A stretch of 15,074 bases of DNA from Thiohalobacter sp. GTDB lineage: Bacteria; Pseudomonadota; Gammaproteobacteria; DSM-19610. The stretch is taken from the NCBI GenBank assembly GCA_027010005.1, contig JALVCM010000101.1, forward strand, positions 1-15,074, written 5' to 3'. Below are positions 6,281 to 12,341 of the stretch, piece after piece. A model generated the notes under the pieces. The model ran no database searches, was not told where the DNA came from, and saw only the letters and a program-made list of their open reading frames with translations. A program made the translations under genes and the position numbers. Within the stretch, counting starts at the first letter, position 1, and each line of letters opens with the position of its first letter.

Positions 6281-6286
6281 AGCCTT

Positions 6287-7705
6287 ATGAACGCTGTTCT
6301 CGATTCAAGTCAAGATTATAAAGTCGCCGATATTTCACTGGCCGACTGGGGCCGCAAGGAAATCAGTATTGCGGAAGTCGAAATGCCCGGCCTGATGGCG
6401 CTGCGCGAGGAATTTGGTGCACAGAAGCCGCTCAAGGGCGCTCGCATTACCGGCAGCCTGCACATGACCATACAGACAGCTGTGTTGATCGAAACACTGG
6501 TCGACCTGGGCGCTGAAGTGCGCTGGGCATCATGCAATATCTACTCTACACAAGACCAGGCAGCCGCAGCAATCGCTGCGTCCGGTGTGCCGGTTTTTGC
6601 CTGGAAAGGCGAGACCATCGAGGAATACTGGTGGTGTACCGAGCAGGCGCTGAACTGGCCCGACGGGCAGATGCCCAACATGATTCTTGACGATGGTGGC
6701 GACGCCACCCTGCTGATCCACAAGGGTGTCGAGTTCGAAAAGGCCGGTGCAGTACCGGACACGAAAGACGATGACAACGAAGAATGGAAAGCCATTCTCG
6801 ATGTGCTGCGACGCAACCTGGCAAATGAGCCGGGCAAGTGGCAGAAAATGGCCGACAGCATCAAGGGTGTCACCGAGGAAACCACCACCGGCGTACACCG
6901 CCTGTACCAGATGCAGGAAACCGGTGATCTGCTGTTCCCCGCCATGAATGTCAACGACTCGGTCACCAAGTCCAAGTTCGACAACCTGTACGGCTGCCGT
7001 GAGTCACTGCTCGATGGCATCAAGCGCGCTACCGACGTAATGATTGCCGGCAAGATCTGTGTGGTGCTGGGTTATGGTGACGTCGGCAAGGGTTGTGCGC
7101 AGGCCTATCGCGGCATGGGCGCTACCGTGCTGGTTACGGAAATTGACCCGATCTGCGCCTTGCAGGCAGCGATGGAGGGCTACCGTGTGGTCACGATGGA
7201 AGAGGCTGCCCCGATCGGCGACATCTTTGTTACCACCACCGGCAACATGAGCGTGATCACACATGACCACATGGCCGCGATGAAGAACGAAGCCATCGTC
7301 TGCAACATTGGGCACTTCGATTCAGAAATCGATATCGCTTCACTGGAAAAATACCAGTGGGAAGAAATCAAGCCACAGGTCGATCATGTGATCTTCCCGG
7401 ACGGCAAGAAGATTATCATTCTGGCCAAGGGCCGCCTGGTCAACCTGGGTTGTGCAACCGGGCACCCGAGCTTCGTAATGTCTGCCTCCTTCACCAACCA
7501 GGTCATGGCACAGATGGAACTGTTCAGCAATGGCGAAAGCTACGAGAACAAGGTCTTTGTCCTGCCCAAGCACCTGGACGAGAAGGTTGCACGCCTGCAC
7601 CTGCAGAAGATCGGCGCACAGCTGACCAAACTGACACCGGAACAGTCCGAGTACCTGGGCATCCCGGTGGAAGGTCCGTACAAGCCGAACCATTACCGCT
7701 ACTGA
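6287..7705 (+). CDS. ahcY: S-adenosylhomocysteine hydrolase (adenosylhomocysteinase)
   Basis: AhcY reversibly splits S-adenosylhomocysteine into adenosine and homocysteine, removing the product that inhibits methyltransferases. It is a cytoplasmic NAD-dependent enzyme, usually a tetramer. The 472-aa length fits the bacterial form that carries an insertion of about 40 residues, seen here at about 158-197. The first family signature [16 protein letters not shown] begins at residue 82, the NAD-binding GYGDVGKG is at 262-269, and the conserved C-terminus KPNHYRY closes the chain (the usual form is KPDHYRY, so this has Asn for Asp). [11 protein letters not shown] (339-349) and [19 protein letters not shown] are also standard. 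ATG 6287 has AAGGGAG at 6273-6279. Control is by a sigma70 promoter plus the SAH riboswitch. The homocysteine it makes is remethylated using the methyl group supplied by MetF downstream. Confidence 0.99.
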   Translation: MNAVLDSSQDYKVADISLADWGRKEISIAEVEMPGLMALREEFGAQKPLKGARITGSLHMTIQTAVLIETLVDLGAEVRWASCNIYSTQDQAAAAIAASGVPVFAWKGETIEEYWWCTEQALNWPDGQMPNMILDDGGDATLLIHKGVEFEKAGAVPDTKDDDNEEWKAILDVLRRNLANEPGKWQKMADSIKGVTEETTTGVHRLYQMQETGDLLFPAMNVNDSVTKSKFDNLYGCRESLLDGIKRATDVMIAGKICVVLGYGDVGKGCAQAYRGMGATVLVTEIDPICALQAAMEGYRVVTMEEAAPIGDIFVTTTGNMSVITHDHMAAMKNEAIVCNIGHFDSEIDIASLEKYQWEEIKPQVDHVIFPDGKKIIILAKGRLVNLGCATGHPSFVMSASFTNQVMAQMELFSNGESYENKVFVLPKHLDEKVARLHLQKIGAQLTKLTPEQSEYLGIPVEGPYKPNHYRY

Positions 7706-7752
7706 TAGCAAAACAACCTGGCCTGGCACCAACAGGCAGGATACCAACACAC

Positions 7753-7824
7753 GTAGGAGCGGGCTCGCCCGCGAACCAGGAATGAGCTGGACCTCGATTC
7801 GTTCGCGGGCGAGCCCGCTCCTAC
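7753..7824. repeat. REP-type palindrome (24-bp perfect arms)
   Basis: GTAGGAGCGGGCTCGCCC... at 7753-7776 is the perfect reverse complement of 7801-7824, with a 24-nt loop. The arm sequence is the familiar gammaproteobacterial REP core (GTAGGAGCGGG...GCCCGCGAA), known from Pseudomonas and relatives. It occupies most of the ahcY-metF gap. Such pairs are extragenic and are moved by REP-associated tyrosine transposases (RayT) encoded elsewhere. No T-run follows, so it is not a standard terminator, but it may stabilise the ahcY mRNA end. Confidence 0.9.
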
Positions 7825-7879
7825 ACTATTCTCTGTACCGGGGCAGGTGCCTCAGGTGAGAAATGGAATACAGCAACTC

Positions 7880-8731
7880 ATGGAATCACAAAAAAAACAC
7901 CCGCGCGTATACAGTTTCGAGTTCTTTCCACCCAAAACCGACAAGGGTGTTGCCAAACTGCGCGACACACGTGACGAACTGGCAAAACTCAAACCGCGGT
8001 TCTTTTCCGTTACCTTTGGCGCCGGTGGTTCAACGCGTGAACGCACGTTTGATACCGTCAGCGAAATACAACGCGACTCCGGTATCGAGGCAGCACCGCA
8101 CCTGTCCTGTGTCGGATCAACGAAAGACAATATCCGGGAAATTCTTGATCTCTACCGGAAAGAGAATATTCACCACATTGTCGCGCTACGTGGTGACCTG
8201 CCCTCGGGCATGGGGCAACCTGGTGAATTCCGCTACGCCAACGAACTGGTAGAATTCATTCGTGCCGAGACCGGCGACCACTTTCATATCGAAGTGGCTG
8301 CCTACCCGGAGTTTCACCCGCAGGCACCGAATGCGGAAGTCGACCTGGATAATTTCAAACGCAAGGTCGAGGCCGGCGCAGACAGTGCCATTACCCAGTA
8401 CTTCTATAATGCGGATGCCTACTTTGGTTTTGTCGACGCCTGCGAGAAACGCGGTATCGATATCCCCATCGTTCCGGGCATTATGCCGATCACCAACTAC
8501 ACGCAACTGGCACGCTTCTCCGATATGTGTGGCGCGGAAATCCCGCGCTGGATCCGCAAGCGGCTGGAAGCCTGTGGTGACGACCGGGATGCCATCCGTA
8601 CGTTTGGCGCCGATGTGGTCACAGACATGTGCCAACGTCTGCTGGATGCCGGGGCGCCCGGCCTGCACTTCTACACCATGAACCAGGCCGGGCCGACACG
8701 TGCCATCTGGGAACGACTCGGCCTCGACTGA
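7880..8731 (+). CDS. metF: 5,10-methylenetetrahydrofolate reductase
   Basis: MetF uses FAD and NADH to reduce methylene-THF to 5-methyl-THF, the methyl donor for homocysteine remethylation. The family's catalytic Glu lies in SFEFFPP (residues 12-18, E14). TFGAGGSTRERT (45-56), AAPHLSCVG, HIVALRGDLP (99-108), AAYPEFHP (140-147), ITQYFY (171-176) and IVPGIMPI (197-204) are all recognisable barrel and FAD motifs. I chose ATG 7880 (283 aa) because homologues begin about ten residues before SFEFFPP, but its ribosome binding site is weak. In-frame GTG codons at 7847 and 7856 are possible, and the GTG at 7856 has GGGGCAGG eight bases ahead. It follows ahcY after a REP palindrome and leads an operon with bioA (6-nt gap) and rsmE. 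Confidence 0.96.
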   Translation: MESQKKHPRVYSFEFFPPKTDKGVAKLRDTRDELAKLKPRFFSVTFGAGGSTRERTFDTVSEIQRDSGIEAAPHLSCVGSTKDNIREILDLYRKENIHHIVALRGDLPSGMGQPGEFRYANELVEFIRAETGDHFHIEVAAYPEFHPQAPNAEVDLDNFKRKVEAGADSAITQYFYNADAYFGFVDACEKRGIDIPIVPGIMPITNYTQLARFSDMCGAEIPRWIRKRLEACGDDRDAIRTFGADVVTDMCQRLLDAGAPGLHFYTMNQAGPTRAIWERLGLD

Positions 8732-8737
8732 GCGCCG

Positions 8738-10102
8738 GTGAGCCAGTCCACGCCACATAACGCTGACCTCGCCGCACGCGACCTGTCTGTCGTATGGCAC
8801 CCCTGCACACAGATGAAGGATCACGAGTCGTTGCCGATGATCCCCATCCGTCGTGGTGAGGGTGTATGGCTGGAAGATTTCGAGGGCAGGCGTTACCTGG
8901 ATGCCATCAGCTCCTGGTGGGTCAACCTGTTCGGGCACTGTAACCCGCACATCAATGCCGCCCTGACCGAACAGCTCAACACCCTGGAGCATACCCTGCT
9001 GGCCGGCTTCACACACCCGGCCGCCATCGAACTGGCGGAGCATCTGGTGTCGGTCACCCCGCCCGGGCTGGAGCGAGTCTTTTTTGCCGATAACGGCTCA
9101 TCGGCGATCGAAGTCGCGTTGAAAATGAGCTTTCACTACTGGCTCAACCAGGGTGAGCCCGGCAGGACAAAATTCATCACACTGGAGAACAGTTACCACG
9201 GTGAAACACTGGGTGCGCTCGCCGTCGGCAACGTAGAACTGTACCGCGACACTTATGGTCCGCTGTTGATGGAAACCCTGCGCGTGCCCTCGCCCGACTG
9301 CTACCTGCGCGAGCCGGGCGAGTCATGCGCTGACTACAGCCGGCGCGCCTTTACGCACATGGAAAGCATGCTCGAAAAACATGCCGGCGAAGTGTGCGCG
9401 GTGATTATCGAGCCGCTGGTACAGTGTGCCGGCTCCATGCGCATGTACGACCCGGTTTACCTCGGCCTGCTGCGTGAAGCCTGTGACCGCTACAACGTGC
9501 ACCTTATCGCGGATGAAATTGCCGTGGGTTTCGGGCGGACCGGCACTCTGTTCGCCTGCGAGCAGGCCGGGATCAGCCCGGATTTCATGTGCCTGTCCAA
9601 GGGGCTGACCGGGGGCTACCTGCCGCTGTCCACGGTACTGACCCGTGATGCGGTTTACCAGGCATTCTATGACGACTATGAAACACTGTCTGCCTTCCTG
9701 CATTCCCACAGTTACACCGGCAATGCACTGGCGTGCCGTGCGGCACTGGCAACACTGGAAATCTTTTCCCGGCAGGATGTCATTGGCCAGAACCATGAGC
9801 TTGCACACTACATGGCAAGCGCGACAGCACATTTTCAGGAGCACCCCAATATTGCCGAAGTTCGCCAGACCGGGATGATACTGGCGATCGAGCTGGTGAA
9901 AGACGGGAAAACCCGCGAACCTTTCCCCTGGCAGGAACGTCGCGGCCTGAAGGTCTACCGCCACGGGCTGGAACATGGCGTATTGCTTCGACCACTGGGG
10001 AATGTAGTGTATTTCATGCCACCTTACGTGATCAGCAGGGATGAGATCGACACCCTGGTCAAGATCTCCTGGGAAGGCATCCTGAAGGCCGTTGCCGACT
10101 GA
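8738..10102 (+). CDS. bioA: Adenosylmethionine-8-amino-7-oxononanoate aminotransferase
   Basis: BioA transfers the amino group of SAM to KAPA to make DAPA, the step before dethiobiotin in biotin synthesis. It is a cytoplasmic PLP enzyme of the class III aminotransferases. The 454 aa include WHPCTQM (20-26) and SSWW (58-61), typical of BioA, PLP-phosphate contacts in DNGSSAIEVALKM (118-130), the stacking Tyr in SYHGET (Y153), the PLP-ring Asp in IADEIAVGFGRTG (D259) and the Schiff-base lysine in LSKGLTGGYLPLS (K288). The start is GTG 8738, six bases after the metF stop; the next in-frame Met is in WHPCTQM and too late. The stop overlaps the rsmE start. No other bio gene is in the window, so it is detached from the biotin operon and sits among SAM-cycle genes, which fits its use of SAM. 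Other class III aminotransferases are less likely given the WHP and SSWW motifs. Confidence 0.93.
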   Translation: MSQSTPHNADLAARDLSVVWHPCTQMKDHESLPMIPIRRGEGVWLEDFEGRRYLDAISSWWVNLFGHCNPHINAALTEQLNTLEHTLLAGFTHPAAIELAEHLVSVTPPGLERVFFADNGSSAIEVALKMSFHYWLNQGEPGRTKFITLENSYHGETLGALAVGNVELYRDTYGPLLMETLRVPSPDCYLREPGESCADYSRRAFTHMESMLEKHAGEVCAVIIEPLVQCAGSMRMYDPVYLGLLREACDRYNVHLIADEIAVGFGRTGTLFACEQAGISPDFMCLSKGLTGGYLPLSTVLTRDAVYQAFYDDYETLSAFLHSHSYTGNALACRAALATLEIFSRQDVIGQNHELAHYMASATAHFQEHPNIAEVRQTGMILAIELVKDGKTREPFPWQERRGLKVYRHGLEHGVLLRPLGNVVYFMPPYVISRDEIDTLVKISWEGILKAVAD

Positions 10103-10848
10103 TGCGCCTGTCGCGCTTTTATACCGGGCAGCCGCTGGCCGAAGGAAGCCGGCTCACACTGGACAAGGACAGCAGCCACTACCTGCTGCATGTCCTGCGC
10201 CTCAAACCGGGCAATGCGCTGGTCATGTTCAATGGCAACGGTTACGAGTACAACGCCCGGCTCGAGGAGGCCACAAAAAAACAGGCCACCATCAGTATAC
10301 TGGAGCAACTGTCACCACGGCGAGAATCCCCCCTGCACATCGAAATCGGCCAGGGTATTGCACGCGGTGAACGCATGGATTTTGTCCTGCAGAAATCGGT
10401 CGAACTCGGAGTCAGCCGGGTCACTCCCCTGTGGACACAACGCTCACAGGTCCGGCTGGATGAAAAACGGCTGGCGAAGCGACTGGCACACTGGCAAGGG
10501 GTGGTGGTGTCTGCCTGCGAGCAGTCGGGTCGCCTCAGGCTGCCCGACATCCGGCCGCCCGCCGACCTCGATAACTGGCTGGATACACCGGCAGAAGGTT
10601 TGCGCCTGGTACTCTCACCGTACTCGGAAAAAACACTGAAGGATCTGCAACCCGCCAGCCACGTGCGGGTGCTGGTAGGCCCTGAAGGGGGACTGGAAGA
10701 GCGTGAAATTCGTGCCGCCGAGGCGAACGGGTTTCAGGCCGTCCGTCTCGGGCCGAGGATTTTACGTACGGAAACGGCGGCCCTGGCAACCCTCACAGCA
10801 CTGCAGGTGCTGTGGGGCGATCTGGCTTCTCAGCCGCCGGAAACCTGA
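10102..10848 (+). CDS. rsmE: 16S rRNA (uracil-1498-N3)-methyltransferase
   Basis: RsmE uses SAM to methylate N3 of U1498 in the decoding region of 16S rRNA. It is a SPOUT-family enzyme with a trefoil-knot SAM site. The 248-aa length is usual. The N-terminal PUA-like part starts MRLSRFYTG and includes HYLLHVLRLKPG (26-37). The catalytic domain has QKSVELGVSRVTPLWTQRS (97-115), VVVSACEQSGR (134-144), GPEGGL (193-198) and the knot motif LGPRILRTETA (216-226). The ATG overlaps the bioA stop by one base (TGATG), which indicates translational coupling. It is the last gene of metF-bioA-rsmE and converges with the - strand chpC-like gene, overlapping it by 19 bp at the 3' ends (10830-10848). No intrinsic terminator is visible there. 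Confidence 0.97.
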   Translation: MRLSRFYTGQPLAEGSRLTLDKDSSHYLLHVLRLKPGNALVMFNGNGYEYNARLEEATKKQATISILEQLSPRRESPLHIEIGQGIARGERMDFVLQKSVELGVSRVTPLWTQRSQVRLDEKRLAKRLAHWQGVVVSACEQSGRLRLPDIRPPADLDNWLDTPAEGLRLVLSPYSEKTLKDLQPASHVRVLVGPEGGLEEREIRAAEANGFQAVRLGPRILRTETAALATLTALQVLWGDLASQPPET

Positions 10849-11321
10849 TCAGACAGGCCTTTCCAGACTTCGGAAACCACGGTCTGTACAACCTCCAGGT
10901 TAGGCACCAGTGCCTGTTCACTACCGATCTGGACACAGTCCGCGACCGTTTCAGGCAAATTATTCGTCGCCATCAGGGACGGACCGAGCGCTTCTTCGTC
11001 TGCACTGAACAGGCGGGGAATACCGGTGGTCACCATGGCATAGAAGGAAAGCTCTGATTCCGGCATGACGGAATTCAGAATAGAGATACGCGCACCCCGT
11101 CCACCCTGCGGCAGGTTGAAGCCACACAGGCGCTCCATGGAAATAATCGGGATCTGCTTGTCACGCCACAGCAATCCACCCAGCAGCCAGTCGGGACCCG
11201 ACTGGATCATGTCCAGCGGCTGGTAATTGATCACTTCGGCAATCGCCACGTTGGGCAACAGCAGGTTTACACCTTCCAGTGGCACCCACAGGCTTCGTAC
11301 CGATTCAACAACTGCATTCAT
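10830..11321 (-). CDS. chpC: CheW-like chemosensory adaptor (ChpC-like)
   Basis: This is a 163-aa, single-domain CheW-type protein, a scaffold that would link receptors to the CheA-like kinase at the membrane. Weak but readable CheW features are present: an N-terminal strand pair SLWVPLEGVNLLLPNVAIAEV (the pattern 'lf.v.g..yalp...v.ev'), WLLGGLLWRDKQIPIISMERL (the 'G.i.wrG..iPvidL' core), a middle strand set RISILNSV / SFYAMVTTGIPRL, and a C-terminal segment where the canonical partner shows DV..L. The ATG at 11321 (- strand) has AGGGAG nine bases upstream (11331-11336). It follows chpB by 23 nt, in the same order as chpA-chpB-chpC of Pseudomonas aeruginosa. The symbol rests mainly on this order. 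Its 3' end overlaps rsmE on the other strand. Confidence 0.8.
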   Translation of the reverse strand: MNAVVESVRSLWVPLEGVNLLLPNVAIAEVINYQPLDMIQSGPDWLLGGLLWRDKQIPIISMERLCGFNLPQGGRGARISILNSVMPESELSFYAMVTTGIPRLFSADEEALGPSLMATNNLPETVADCVQIGSEQALVPNLEVVQTVVSEVWKGLSDQVSGG

Positions 11322-11344
11322 GATCTGTCACTCCCTGTCAAAAT

Positions 11345-12334
11345 TCAGTTTATGCCGGTTTGTGCAGGCTGGCAGCGTAATGCCAGTTGCTCGGCCAGTT
11401 CTTCCGGTGTCCCGCTGAACTCTACCCGACAACTGCGCCCGGCTGCGTCGGGAAGATTGGATATGGTGCAGCTGTCGGCACTTTGCGTCCACACAAAGCC
11501 GCCGGCACCCGCCACAGTCGAGCAGCCGCGTGAACCATCCTCACCCAGGCCGCTGAACAATATGACACCACACTGCTTACCCCATACACCGGCAACCTGC
11601 TCCAGCAGCGCATCGATATCCGGCTGGTAAAGCGAGTCCCAGGCGTGGTCAGCACGTACCAGCCGGCCCTGCTCATCGAGCTCGACAGCACTTTCGGCAG
11701 GCACCATCCAGACCTGTCCGGCCTCGAGTGTCTGCTCATCCCCCATCAGGGCAACCGGCCAGCTGCCGCAACGATCAAGCTGTTCGGCCAGCAAATCCTG
11801 GTAGGCTTCGGAAATATGCTGGGCCACCAGCAACACAACGGGAAGCTGTTCCGGTAGCGCCTCGAGAAACCGGGCCAGCGCCCTGGGGCCACCAATTGAT
11901 CCACCCAGCACAATCAGCCACGGGCCGGAGCTGTCGGACGCTACCGCATCATCCCTGACCACCCTGAGTTCGGGACGGTTGTCACGCATGCCATCCACCC
12001 ATGCGTGGGGAAGCGCGCGGTGCGCCAGCGTGTACAACTTGTTGATCAGGCGCCTGCTCCAGATTTCGTTTGTACCAATACCGCCATGGTTCAGCAGGAC
12101 CGGGACCGGGGACTGTTGCAAAACACCACGCACCCGGGTCCTGTCGATCTGCTCACCATCCATCGCGACCAGCAGTACGTCAGCACCATTCCAGGTGGCG
12201 GGTAAGGGCAACTCCAGTGCCCCGTCGAGAACAACTTCCAGCCCTTCGCCCTCAAGCACACTGCGAAAACCGCTCCGCTCATGTTCGTCTGCCAGTACAG
12301 CAACACGCAGAACATCCTGGGGCATATCGTCCAT
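11345..12334 (-). CDS. chpB: CheB-like protein-glutamate methylesterase (ChpB-like)
   Basis: This protein probably removes methyl groups from glutamates of the cluster's chemoreceptor, tuning its adaptation. The C-terminal esterase domain (about 137-325) keeps the catalytic triad: Ser146 in GGSIGGP, His173 in VAQHIS and Asp266 in SGLGEDGSRG. The N-terminal receiver-like domain (about 9-110) is degenerate. It keeps an acidic pair (D16, E17) after the first strand, but where the phospho-acceptor Asp belongs, at the end of strand 3 (DVLLVA, 52-57), there is Ala57, and the usual Thr/Ser after strand 4 is replaced by VLLNHGG. Phosphorylation control therefore looks lost. ATG 12334 lies seven bases after the chpA stop, with GAGGA overlapping the end of chpA, so translation is probably coupled. 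The 329-aa length is near normal for CheB. Confidence 0.9.
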   Translation of the reverse strand: MDDMPQDVLRVAVLADEHERSGFRSVLEGEGLEVVLDGALELPLPATWNGADVLLVAMDGEQIDRTRVRGVLQQSPVPVLLNHGGIGTNEIWSRRLINKLYTLAHRALPHAWVDGMRDNRPELRVVRDDAVASDSSGPWLIVLGGSIGGPRALARFLEALPEQLPVVLLVAQHISEAYQDLLAEQLDRCGSWPVALMGDEQTLEAGQVWMVPAESAVELDEQGRLVRADHAWDSLYQPDIDALLEQVAGVWGKQCGVILFSGLGEDGSRGCSTVAGAGGFVWTQSADSCTISNLPDAAGRSCRVEFSGTPEELAEQLALRCQPAQTGIN

Positions 12335-12341
12335 CGGGGAG

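Noticed and set aside
8186..9043. 285-aa open frame on the - strand across metF and bioA
   Set aside because: It is antisense to two well-identified genes, spans their junction and has no recognisable motif.
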